From assembly GCA_017523605.1 (NCBI GenBank), contig JAFWVZ010000253.1, forward strand, positions 1 through 5,810: a DNA stretch of 5,810 bases. The letters run 5' to 3'. Below, in pieces: positions 1-5,184 of the stretch; within the stretch, counting starts at the first letter, position 1, and every line of letters begins with the position of its first letter. The position numbers and the translations under genes were made by a program. Under the pieces are notes generated by a model. It was not told the origin of the DNA and did not search any database. It saw only the letters and a program-made list of their open reading frames with translations. This DNA comes from Bacillota bacterium (GTDB lineage: Bacteria > Bacillota > Clostridia > Peptostreptococcales > Anaerovoracaceae).

Positions 1-429
1 AAGGGAAAGCAGTATTCATCCATCATGCACATGTCCAAGCAGGGAATCTATGATCAGCTTGTATCTCCATATGGGGAGAACTTTACAAAGAGCCAGGCTC
101 AATATGCTGTTGATCATTTGGAAGCAGATTACAATTATAATGCACTGAAGACAGCAGAGTCTTATTCGAGGCATTCTTATATGTCAAAGCAAGGCATATA
201 CGATCAATTGATTTCAAAATACGGAGAACAGTTTACGAAATCAGAAGCAAAATATGCTATAGATAATCTGGACGCAGACTACAATTATAATGCATTGATG
301 ACGGCGAAATCGTATTATACAAACATGAATATGTCCAAAAAAGAGATCTATAACCAATTGATTTCAAAATACGGAGAACAGTTTACGAAATCAGAAGCGC
401 AATACGCAATTGATCATTTAGATGATTAG
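1..429 (+). CDS. Ltp-family repeat protein, C-terminal part (5' end outside window)
   Basis: The frame is open to the left edge, so the start and any signal peptide are missing. The visible part consists of three tandem 50-residue repeats, beginning at the MSK codons at 31, 181 and 331. Each has the pattern MSKxxIYxQLxSxYGExFTKSxAxYAxDxL followed by a linker ADYNYNALxTAxSY. This matches the Ltp/host cell surface-exposed lipoprotein repeat, a small helical domain with consensus near ALxxAxxY...YAVDN. Members are usually lipoproteins anchored outside the membrane; a phage-encoded member in Streptococcus thermophilus blocks phage DNA injection (superinfection exclusion). Most chromosomal members have no assigned role. 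Here the last repeat lacks its linker and ends LDD-stop. Repeats 2 and 3 share a run of more than 40 identical bases (about 205-248 and 355-398), so they duplicated or were homogenised recently. The gene is more AT-rich than the genes downstream. Family assignment is confident; an anti-phage role is only a possibility. Confidence 0.85.
   Translation, partial: KGKQYSSIMHMSKQGIYDQLVSPYGENFTKSQAQYAVDHLEADYNYNALKTAESYSRHSYMSKQGIYDQLISKYGEQFTKSEAKYAIDNLDADYNYNALMTAKSYYTNMNMSKKEIYNQLISKYGEQFTKSEAQYAIDHLDD
31..429 (+). repeat. Three direct 150-base coding repeats in the Ltp gene
   Basis: The units start at 31, 181 and 331, exactly 150 bases apart; the third stops short after the helical domain. Units 2 and 3 are nearly identical in their central part, while unit 1 differs at many third positions and several residues (LVSPYGENF against LISKYGEQF). 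This points to a younger copying event between units 2 and 3. Confidence 0.9.
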
Positions 430-449
430 GTGAGACTGGAATTATCGAT

Positions 450-816
450 ATGATAAACTTCATTTTCACGATCATCGGAGGAGTATGCATATACGGAGCC
501 TTTAAAACTGCCTGACAGTGGTTCAGCGGGGCGGAAGCAGCGGCGGATATGCCCTTTTGGCAGATGGTGCTGATATTCCTGCTGCTGTTTATCATCGGAG
601 CCGGCTTACGCGGCGGACAGCATACGAGACCAGCGTACGCACCTCTTCCAAAATGATGTGTACGTCTGCTCTGCCTGCGGGATCAGGACCGACAGGCCGT
701 ATAAGATATGCCCGCACTGCAAGGCGCTTATGAATGGTTCAAAGTACGACCCGTCTTGGGTGGACGAGATGGAATTTATGAATGAGATAATTGAGGTTAG
801 AGAACAAAGAAGATAG
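450..816 (+). pseudogene. Broken gene for a two-helix membrane protein with C-terminal zinc ribbon
   Basis: Three pieces read as one protein of roughly 120 residues. Piece 1 starts at ATG 450 and codes for a hydrophobic segment (MINFIFTIIGGVCIYGAFKT), then meets TGA at 513. The same frame continues with QWFSGAEAAADMPFWQM and a second clear membrane helix (VLIFLLLFIIGAGL), ending at TGA 654. One frame over, from about 655, the sequence codes for a zinc ribbon: CSAC at 667-678 and CPHC at 709-720, ten residues apart, followed by an acidic tail ending at TAG 814. A membrane anchor plus zinc ribbon is a common small-protein layout. The gene therefore appears broken by one stop (perhaps TGG to TGA) and one frameshift somewhere in 600-654. 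The alternatives are sequencing errors or several tiny separate genes. It lies 20 bases after the Ltp stop and 14 before the next start, so it fits an operon position. Function unknown. Confidence 0.6.
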
Positions 817-830
817 AAAGGATTACTACC

Positions 831-1253
831 ATGGAAGAACTCATCAAATTACTGAAATCTATCAATTACAACATCACCAGGCTCAACGAGAAGCTCGATG
901 ATCTCTACAGCAAGGAAGAAGAAGGCCAGGACCTGCTGCTTACCGGTATCAATAATCTTATAAGTTCCGTAAGGGAGCTGAACGAGGACCTGGATACCCG
1001 TATGGATAAAGCGGACGAAAGGCTGGCCGGCATCAGAAAGGATACGCTTACGGTAAGCACGTGCATCCGCGATATCGATCCTGATACCGGAAAGCTCAGC
1101 AGGAGCTGCATTTGGAGCATGCTGGGCGATATCAGAAGAAGCATTTACATTGTGGATCCCAAGACCGGAAGACCCAGCGAATCCTGCATCTGGAGCATGG
1201 TCAGCAACCTGGAGTCTGCGCTTGTGGAATTCGAAGACGAAGATGAAGAGTAG
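831..1253 (+). CDS. Hypothetical coiled-coil protein with duplicated C-terminal motif (140 aa)
   Basis: I do not recognise a family. The start has an AAAGGA ribosome site (818-823) seven bases upstream. Residues 1-75 are strongly helical and charged (MEELIKLLKSINYNITRLNEKLDDLYSKEE and onwards) with heptad-like spacing of I, L and V, so a coiled coil or helical bundle is likely. Residues 83-108 and 109-134 form a tandem repeat with a period of 26: DPDTGKLSRSCIWSM then DPKTGRPSESCIWSM. CIWSM lies at 93-97 and 119-123. Each copy has one Cys; a third Cys is at residue 78. The C-terminus is very acidic (EFEDEDEE). There is no signal peptide or membrane segment, so it is probably cytoplasmic unless tethered by a partner. 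It follows the zinc-ribbon membrane gene by 14 bases and precedes the serpin, suggesting co-transcription. The end overlaps an alternative serpin start at 1243. Confidence 0.75.
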   Translation: MEELIKLLKSINYNITRLNEKLDDLYSKEEEGQDLLLTGINNLISSVRELNEDLDTRMDKADERLAGIRKDTLTVSTCIRDIDPDTGKLSRSCIWSMLGDIRRSIYIVDPKTGRPSESCIWSMVSNLESALVEFEDEDEE

Positions 1254-1272
1254 AGCAGCGGCGGGCAAAGTC

Positions 1273-2811
1273 ATGAAAAAAGCATTATCACTTGTATTAG
1301 CACTCATATTGGTCCTCTCCCTGGCGTCCTGCGGGGCAGGGGGGGATGCCGCAAATACCGCAGCGCCCGGAAAGCCCGGAGACCGCGCGAGCGCCTTCGT
1401 TTCGGACGTCATGATGCAGGGCAACGGCCTCAGCGATTTCGACCTCAAGTTCCTTGCCCTTGAGAGCGGCGAGGAGAACAAGGTCTACAGCCCGCTGTCC
1501 ATAAAGTACGCGCTGCAGATGCTGGCGGAGGGCGCAGCCGGAGACACGAGGGCGCAGCTGGACGGCGTCATAGGAAAGTACTCGGCGCGCAAGTACGTAA
1601 ACAGCGCCAACCTGTCCTTTGCCAACGCGCTGTTCGTGCGGGACAGCTTTAAGGACAGCCTTAAGAGCGCCTACGCGGAGAGGCTTAAGAGCGCTTACGA
1701 CGCGGAGCTTATTACCGACAGCTTTAAGACTCCGGACGCCCTCAACGGCTGGGTAAAGGACAAGACTCTTGGGCTCATCCCCTCCATAATGGATGACCTT
1801 TCGGCCCTGGACTACGTGCTGGTAAACGCGCTTGCCATAGACATGGAGTGGAACAAACAGATACAGTCGGAGACGGGCAGCTACAGAGCTCAGATAAATA
1901 ACGAATGCTTTGCAAGCGGAGATCCTTCCTGGCCTCTTTCCTACGGCGTGTGGGTGTCCCCGCTTATGGGGAGCGGCTACCACAGGCTGCAGTTTCAGGG
2001 CGTCAAGGACCCGGTAAGCTCCGTAAAGATAGCTGCCGCGGCAAACAGGTACGACATTATCTCCGCCCTCGGAGAGGAGAACATCCGAAAGACCGTCCTG
2101 GACGAGTACGCCAAATACAAGGCAAAGGGCGGCTGGGAGTACGAGCCTTTCGACATAGAAAAGTACATGGAGGACCTTAAGGCCAACTACGGCAAGGTGA
2201 GCAGCTCCACGGACTTTACCTTCCTGGACGACGAGCACGTGAAGGCCTTTGCCAAGGACCTCAAGACCTACGACGGCTTAACGCTGCAGTATGTGGGCAT
2301 CATGCCCAAGGATATGGGTCTGCAGGCGTTCATAGAGGCCTCGGACGCAAAGTCTCTGGACAGGATAGTGTCCGGTCTTAAGCCCGTGGAGGCGGGCAGC
2401 TTTGAGGACGGCATCCTTACCGTAATAGAGGGCTATATCCCCATGTTCAGTTATGATTACGAGCTTAAGCTGATGGAGGATCTTAAGGCCATAGGGATCA
2501 AGGACGTGTTCGACGCGGACAAGGCGGATCTGTCCGGCCTATCCTCCGTTAAGACCTACATAGGCGCCGCCGTCCACAAGGCAACCATAGACTTCTCCAA
2601 CGACGGCATCAAGGCCTCCGCTGCCACCGCTCTTGGCGGCATGGGCGACGCCGGCCCCGGATTTGAGTACTGGTTCGAGGTCCCCGTAAAGCGCATAGAC
2701 CTTACATTCGACCGCCCCTTCCTCTACCTGATCCGCGACAAAGCCACCGGCGAGGTCTGGTTCGCCGGCACCGTCTACCAGCCCGAGAAATACCAGGAGC
2801 CGCGGTGGTAG
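1273..2811 (+). CDS. Serpin-family lipoprotein (protease inhibitor)
   Basis: Serpins trap serine or cysteine proteases by inserting a cleaved reactive loop into a beta sheet; gut bacterial members act on host or competitor proteases outside the cell. From ATG 1273 the protein has 512 residues. Residues 1-20 are a lipoprotein signal peptide (MKK, hydrophobic core, lipobox LASC with Cys20). Serpin landmarks in order are SPLSIKYALQMLAEGAAGDT, NGWVKDKTLGLI, VLVNALAIDMEW (182-193), IMPKD (343-347), ADLSGLSS, VHKATIDFSNDG (434-445) and the signature FDRPFLYLIRDK (479-490). Two departures from standard serpins are an insertion of roughly 85-90 residues between VLVNA and IMPKD, and a reactive loop about 12 residues longer than in alpha-1-antitrypsin. 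The hinge reads GIKASAATA: small residues favour inhibition, but Ile and Lys replace the usual Thr and Glu. The P1 site cannot be fixed. The ribosome site is weak (GGCGGG); ATG 1243, overlapping the upstream gene, is an alternative start, and translational coupling is likely. Confidence 0.93.
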   Translation: MKKALSLVLALILVLSLASCGAGGDAANTAAPGKPGDRASAFVSDVMMQGNGLSDFDLKFLALESGEENKVYSPLSIKYALQMLAEGAAGDTRAQLDGVIGKYSARKYVNSANLSFANALFVRDSFKDSLKSAYAERLKSAYDAELITDSFKTPDALNGWVKDKTLGLIPSIMDDLSALDYVLVNALAIDMEWNKQIQSETGSYRAQINNECFASGDPSWPLSYGVWVSPLMGSGYHRLQFQGVKDPVSSVKIAAAANRYDIISALGEENIRKTVLDEYAKYKAKGGWEYEPFDIEKYMEDLKANYGKVSSSTDFTFLDDEHVKAFAKDLKTYDGLTLQYVGIMPKDMGLQAFIEASDAKSLDRIVSGLKPVEAGSFEDGILTVIEGYIPMFSYDYELKLMEDLKAIGIKDVFDADKADLSGLSSVKTYIGAAVHKATIDFSNDGIKASAATALGGMGDAGPGFEYWFEVPVKRIDLTFDRPFLYLIRDKATGEVWFAGTVYQPEKYQEPRW

Positions 2812-2851
2812 GGGATGAGCAAATACAGAAACGAGCAGCCGAGGTGGTAGG
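2798..2851 (+). repeat. Short direct repeat around the serpin stop codon
   Basis: A 15-base stretch at 2798-2812, containing the serpin codons for PRW and the stop, recurs at 2837-2851 with one mismatch, 39 bases (13 codons) further on. The second copy is in the same frame as the serpin and again reads PRW-stop. Between them lies the 25-base copy of the exonuclease gene start. Together they make an 11-codon mini-frame, MSKYRNEQPRW, at 2815-2850. This looks like a recombination scar. Confidence 0.75.
2815..2839 (+). repeat. 25-base exact copy of the exonuclease gene start (partner at 3581-3605)
   Basis: Bases 2815-2839 are identical to 3581-3605, beginning exactly at the ATG and coding for MSKYRNEQ in both places. 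Identity ends at both sides: GGGG against AACT upstream, CG against TG downstream. A 25-base match is far beyond chance in this window. The copy sits four bases after the serpin stop and reaches its own stop at 2850. It could be the remnant of a deleted or moved gene with the same 5' end. Confidence 0.9.
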
Positions 2852-2925
2852 ACGCGCGCTTTTCAGCGGGTCTTAGCGCTCCGGGCGGCAGATCAGTACT
2901 TTAGACACTACACGGAATGGAATTC

Positions 2926-2962
2926 GCGTCCCAGCAGCTGTTTTTCTTGCTGAGTGGGACGC
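2926..2962. repeat. Hairpin 1 (array A)
   Basis: The left arm GCGTCCCA (2926-2933) pairs perfectly with TGGGACGC (2955-2962). The loop is 21 bases and has an inner CAGC/GCTG pairing (2935-2938 with 2949-2952). A run of six A follows. Upstream, GGAATGGAATT (2914-2924) resembles the GAATGGGAATT before hairpin 6. Confidence 0.85.
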
Positions 2963-2983
2963 AAAAAAGCAGCATTTCCGGCA

Positions 2984-3032
2984 AAAAAAGCGTCTCAATT
3001 CCGCAGCAGAACGGCAGATGGGACGCTTTTTT
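2984..3032. terminator. Hairpin 2 (array A), terminator-like on both strands
   Basis: The left arm GCGTCTCA (2990-2997) pairs with TGGGACGC (3019-3026), with one G-T wobble and a 21-base loop containing CCG/CGG. Six A before the stem (2984-2989) pair with six T after it (3027-3032), extending the helix to 14 pairs. The T run after a GC-rich stem resembles a Rho-independent terminator and could end serpin transcription, though the loop is long for one. The GCGTCTCA variant recurs in hairpin 8. Confidence 0.6.
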
Positions 3033-3054
3033 AGTGCATTTTAGAGTGGTCTTG

Positions 3055-3090
3055 GCGTCCCGGGCTCCGTTATTATCGCGTATTGGGACG
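3055..3090. repeat. Hairpin 3 (array A)
   Basis: The left arm GCGTCCCG (3055-3062) faces TGGGACG (3084-3090). The innermost pair is a G-T wobble and the outermost is lost (A at 3091). The loop is 21 bases. CATTTTAGAGTGG (3037-3049) just upstream matches the conserved element before hairpin 9 (CATTTCTGAGTGG), but the longer spacer seen before hairpins 6 and 9 is absent here. Confidence 0.75.
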
Positions 3091-3169
3091 ATTCGCTGAG
3101 TCTCTGGTAGATACAAAGTCGATACAGATCGAGATCTGTGTTCATTTCAGCGGCATGAGAGTAAAAAAT

Positions 3170-3205
3170 GTGTCCCGAAATGCATTTATATGCGGTTTGG
3201 GACTA
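3170..3205. repeat. Hairpin 4 (array A), outer stem decayed
   Basis: GTCCCG (3172-3177) pairs with TGGGAC (3198-3203). The next two outer positions do not pair, so this is the weakest stem. The 20-base loop holds a neat inner hairpin, GCAT (3182-3185) with ATGC (3190-3193). The upstream element is TTCATTTCAGCGGCATGAGA (3141-3160), and an A-rich stretch follows. Confidence 0.7.
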
Positions 3206-3232
3206 TGAAAAAATAAAAGAACGGATCATCAA

Positions 3233-3273
3233 ACGTGTCCCAATAACATTGTTTCAGTACAAATGGGACACGT
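3233..3273. terminator. Hairpin 5 (array A), terminator-like on the + strand
   Basis: The ten-base arm ACGTGTCCCA (3233-3242) pairs perfectly with TGGGACACGT (3264-3273) around a 21-base loop with inner TTGT/ACAA. The sequence continues as a T run (3273-3277). At the second position of the core stem, T-A replaces the C-G of hairpins 1, 2 and 7-9. It occupies the middle position, like hairpins 2 and 8, which also carry T runs. Confidence 0.6.
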
Positions 3274-3317
3274 TTTTGCATGAAAATATCGAGTTTTTAG
3301 GTCGATCATACCTTGTG

Positions 3318-3334
3318 TTCATTTTTGAATGGGA
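3318..3334 (+). promoter_or_regulatory. Conserved element upstream of hairpin 6
   Basis: TTCATTTTTGAATGGGA lies here; the equivalent before hairpin 9 (5559-5575) is TTCATTTCTGAGTGGGA, at the same distance from the stem. Shorter or diverged forms precede hairpins 1, 3, 4 and 7. GGGA in this element could pair with TCCC of the hairpin's left arm, giving an alternative fold. The role is unknown. Confidence 0.5.
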
Positions 3335-3341
3335 ATTATAG

Positions 3342-3377
3342 GTGTCCCGATCCCTGGAATTTAGCGATTTGGGACAC
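3342..3377. repeat. Hairpin 6 (array A)
   Basis: GTGTCCCG (3342-3349) pairs with TGGGACAC (3370-3377), with a G-T wobble at the innermost position and a 20-base loop. It starts exactly 107 bases after the start of hairpin 5, the same distance as hairpin 8 to hairpin 9. Confidence 0.85.
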
Positions 3378-3508
3378 ATCCCTAGTCTAAAACCTCAGAA
3401 AATTGCTTTTCTGGCCGTCCAAAACCGCGGATAACGGCAGTCTCGCCCGCCGGAAGCAAAAGCAGCCGAATTATAAAGAGCAGAGGATCGTAAGGCGCGG
3501 TGCTGTGG

Positions 3509-3537
3509 TTTAAACGGATACTGCAAAGTGCTATACT
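3509..3537 (+). promoter_or_regulatory. Promoter for the exonuclease gene (extended -10)
   Basis: A -35-like TTTAAA (3509-3514) is followed after 17 bases by TATACT (3532-3537). TG at 3529-3530 lies one base before it, giving an extended -10. Transcription would start near 3544, about 37 bases before ATG 3581. The match is good for a housekeeping sigma factor. Confidence 0.6.
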
Positions 3538-3580
3538 ATAGCTAAGAAAGATCGATCGTGAAAGCAGAAACGTTGAAACT

Positions 3581-4309
3581 ATGAGCAAATACAGAAACGA
3601 GCAGCTGAACCGGGTGCTTATGAGCCGCAGGAGCGTTGTCTTTAAGGACAGGAAGCACCCGACGAGGCAGAAGCTCAAGCAGCAGCTGAAGAAGGAAAAG
3701 GACGCGGATCGATCTGCAGGGAGCGTAATGATGGCACCTATCGTTATTGATCTTGAATGGAACCGCTCTTTCCCGGGAAGGAGCCCTATTGAGGATCTGC
3801 CGAATGAGATCATTCAGATCGGGGCTGCCAAGATAGACCCGGAGCTTAACGTGCTCTCCACCTTTTCCGAGCTGATCAAGCCCCGCTATTATCCCAGGCT
3901 GTGCAGGGAGATTACGGAACTCACCCTGATAACAGACGCGGACCTGGCGGATGCGCCGCCGTTTTTAACTGTTATCGAGTCGTTCCGCAGGTGGTGCGGA
4001 ACCGATTGTGTGTTTATCTCCTGGGCGCCGAACGATGTGATAGAGCTGAGGCGGAACTGCAGAAAGTACGGTTATGATACATCCTGGATCCCGGATTGCT
4101 ACGATGCGCAGCTGATGTTCGATGACATGGAGATGCAGCAGGACCGGAACTGGCCGCTCAATTACGCGCTGTACCATTTTAACGAAAAACCTGACGGGAT
4201 GCACAACGCGCTTGCCGACGTCATGAGCACCATAAGCATATTAAAGCATTTGGATCTGGAGGAAGGCCTGTCGGATGAATACTTTAAGGTCATAGTTGAA
4301 AGAACATGA
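3581..4309 (+). CDS. DEDDh-family 3'-5' exonuclease
   Basis: The protein belongs to the RNase T/DNA polymerase III epsilon superfamily, which removes nucleotides from 3' ends using two metal ions. All catalytic positions are visible (numbering from ATG 3581): Exo I VIDLEWN with Asp57 and Glu59, Exo II SWAPND with Asp152, and Exo III HNALAD with His208 and Asp213, making it DEDDh. DLEWN together with SW..ND...L resembles the ERI-1/KapD branch, whose members often act on RNA; the substrate here is unproven. Residues 1-49 are a basic extension (RKHPTRQKLKQQLKKEK) outside the fold. ATG 3581 lacks a clear ribosome site, whereas ATG 3731 follows AGGGAG by seven bases and gives a 192-residue protein of normal family length. 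Either or both starts may be used. The longer form is annotated because its promoter and first codons look real and its 5' end is duplicated at 2815. There is no signal peptide, so it is cytoplasmic. Confidence 0.88.
   Translation: MSKYRNEQLNRVLMSRRSVVFKDRKHPTRQKLKQQLKKEKDADRSAGSVMMAPIVIDLEWNRSFPGRSPIEDLPNEIIQIGAAKIDPELNVLSTFSELIKPRYYPRLCREITELTLITDADLADAPPFLTVIESFRRWCGTDCVFISWAPNDVIELRRNCRKYGYDTSWIPDCYDAQLMFDDMEMQQDRNWPLNYALYHFNEKPDGMHNALADVMSTISILKHLDLEEGLSDEYFKVIVERT
3718..3733 (+). promoter_or_regulatory. Internal ribosome site and alternative start of the exonuclease
   Basis: AGGGAG (3718-3723) precedes ATG 3731 by seven bases, better than anything before ATG 3581. Starting here gives MAPIVIDLEWN, placing the first catalytic motif right at the N-terminus as is usual for small DEDDh enzymes. 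The first 50 residues would then be absent or made as a longer isoform. Confidence 0.55.
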
Positions 4310-4312
4310 CAG

Positions 4313-4337
4313 AAGCCCCGGATGAGTTCCGGGGCTT
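4313..4337 (+). terminator. GC-rich hairpin after the exonuclease gene
   Basis: AAGCCCCGGA (4313-4322) pairs perfectly with TCCGGGGCTT (4328-4337) around a five-base loop, three bases after the exonuclease stop. The position suits a terminator, but the following sequence (ACTGCGTTCTG) has no T run. Termination may be partial, or the hairpin may protect the 3' end of the transcript. Confidence 0.55.
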
Positions 4338-4412
4338 ACTGCGTTCTGCGGGCGTGTGTGGCTGCTCCCGCCTACTGTGCGGCGCGGTAAAAATGTCTCC
4401 TGCCGGGCGACC

Positions 4413-4441
4413 TTCACCCGCAAGGACCGTGGTACTATGAT
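4413..4441 (+). promoter_or_regulatory. Promoter for the Sel1-repeat gene
   Basis: TTCACC (4413-4418) and TATGAT (4436-4441) are 17 bases apart, matching four and five of six consensus positions. Transcription would begin near 4448, just before the ribosome site GGGAGGT (4461-4467). With the hairpin at 4313, this suggests the Sel1 gene is expressed separately from the exonuclease. Confidence 0.5.
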
Positions 4442-4473
4442 GACAGAAAAAACGAGTACAGGGAGGTACTGAC

Positions 4474-5184
4474 ATGATAACTTCAGAAGAAGCAAAAAGA
4501 ACAGCGGGCAGATCGTTTGAGCTGACGGCGACAGACCGGACGGCGGTGGATCGGGGAGATTCGAACTACATAAACAACAAGGGCGCGGCGCTTTACAGGG
4601 AGGGTACCTACGCTCAGGCAGTGGAGTATTACAGGCTGGCGGCTGCAATGGGGAACATCCACGCCGTCTCCAACCTGGGCTACTGCTACCTCTACGGCCG
4701 TGACATAGAGCAGGACACGCAGCTTGCGATAGCGTACTTTAAGACTGCTGCGGCAGGCAGGGACGTGGACGCCGCTTACAAGCTCGGCGACATCTACAGC
4801 CGCGACAAGTGGGGCCTTAAGGATCCCGAGATGTCTGTCTATTACTACCGCATGGCGGCGAGCTTCATCATCGACACGCCCTGGGAGAACAGCTTCATCA
4901 TAACCTACTGCAGCCGTCTGCAGGAGTATCCCAGCCTGTGCTACGCGCTCGGCCGCGAGCTCTTCTCCGGCGAGAACATGCCCAGGGACATAGAGTCCGC
5001 ATACCAGTTCCTGAAGCAGGCCGAGGCAGGCTACAGGATAGAGCTCGCCAATGGCAGCAGCATGTACGAGAATGCCTTCGCCGGCGTTGAGGAGCTGCTT
5101 GCAGACCCCCGTTTCAACCACATCAGAAAGCGCCTCGACGCGGTGTTTGATGAGGAGTACGGGGAGGAGGAGTTCGCAGAATGA
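4474..5184 (+). CDS. Sel1-repeat (TPR-like) protein
   Basis: The 236-residue protein is built from Sel1-like repeats, helix pairs that form a curved surface for protein-protein contacts. Repeats are visible at about residues 32-63 (NNKGAALYREGTYAQAVEYYRLAAAMGN), 64-99 (AVSNLGYCYLYGRDIEQDTQLAIAYFKTAAAGRD), 100-131 (AAYKLGDIYSRDKWGLKDPEMSVYYYRMAA) and 154-187 (LCYALGRELFSGENMPRDIESAYQFLKQA), with recurring A..LG..Y and A...Y..AA positions. The segment at 132-153 is irregular. The C-terminus is acidic (DEEYGEEEFAE). No signal peptide or membrane helix is seen, so it should be cytoplasmic, unlike secreted Sel1 proteins. The start is fixed by GGGAGGT six bases upstream. It has its own likely promoter and is coupled to the next small gene by a four-base overlap. 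Family membership is secure; the partner and process are unknown. Confidence 0.88.
   Translation: MITSEEAKRTAGRSFELTATDRTAVDRGDSNYINNKGAALYREGTYAQAVEYYRLAAAMGNIHAVSNLGYCYLYGRDIEQDTQLAIAYFKTAAAGRDVDAAYKLGDIYSRDKWGLKDPEMSVYYYRMAASFIIDTPWENSFIITYCSRLQEYPSLCYALGRELFSGENMPRDIESAYQFLKQAEAGYRIELANGSSMYENAFAGVEELLADPRFNHIRKRLDAVFDEEYGEEEFAE

Larger units (their letters stand above)
2926..3377. repeat. Array A: six long hairpins with constant stem and variable loop
   Basis: Six inverted repeats lie between the serpin and the exonuclease promoter. Each has a left arm GYGTCCCR (GCGTCTCA in one) and a right arm YGGGACRC, separated by 20-21 bases; the fourth has only its inner six pairs. Start-to-start distances of the left arms are 64, 65, 115, 65 and 107 bases. 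Loop sequences differ, yet most contain a short inner pairing. The second stem base pair is C-G in hairpins 1-3 and T-A in hairpins 5 and 6, a compensatory change. All but the middle-type hairpins (2 and 5) are preceded by versions of TTCATTTCTGARTGGGA. I see no convincing gene in 2852-3580. Confidence 0.85.

Noticed and set aside
513..515. TGA read as tryptophan (alternative genetic code)
   Set aside because: TGA ends the exonuclease, Sel1 and 49-residue frames in positions that fit their families, and TGG is used for Trp throughout; a mutation is simpler.
849..1481. Minus-strand frame of 210 codons across the coiled-coil gene and the serpin start
   Set aside because: It covers two supported + strand genes, has no family resemblance and no clear ribosome site; it is a shadow frame.
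1297..2238. Long minus-strand reading frame (313 codons) opposite the serpin
   Set aside because: It lies fully antisense to a well-recognised serpin; its composition (V, L, R and H rich) is what GC-rich codons give in reverse, and no domain is recognisable.
2901..3116. Short frames on both strands over hairpins 1-3
   Set aside because: The hairpin stems explain the sequence constraint, the frames have no ribosome sites, and array B does not conserve them.
3124..3139. Palindrome ACAGATC-GA-GATCTGT as an operator
   Set aside because: It is a neat inverted repeat within the array spacer, but it has no promoter nearby and no second copy in the equivalent spacers, so I give it no function.
2926..3377. 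CRISPR array
   Set aside because: The repeated part is only 7-10 bases as inverted arms, the spacing between units is irregular (64-115 bases), and the flanking spacers are themselves partly conserved; there are no cas genes.
3382..3813. Minus-strand frame of 143 codons rich in L, S and F
   Set aside because: It looks hydrophobic only because it reverses a K/R/Q-rich coding stretch, and it crosses the exonuclease promoter and start.
4483..5121. Minus-strand frame of 212 codons opposite the Sel1 gene
   Set aside because: Sel1 repeats are clear on the + strand and the reverse frame shows no motif.
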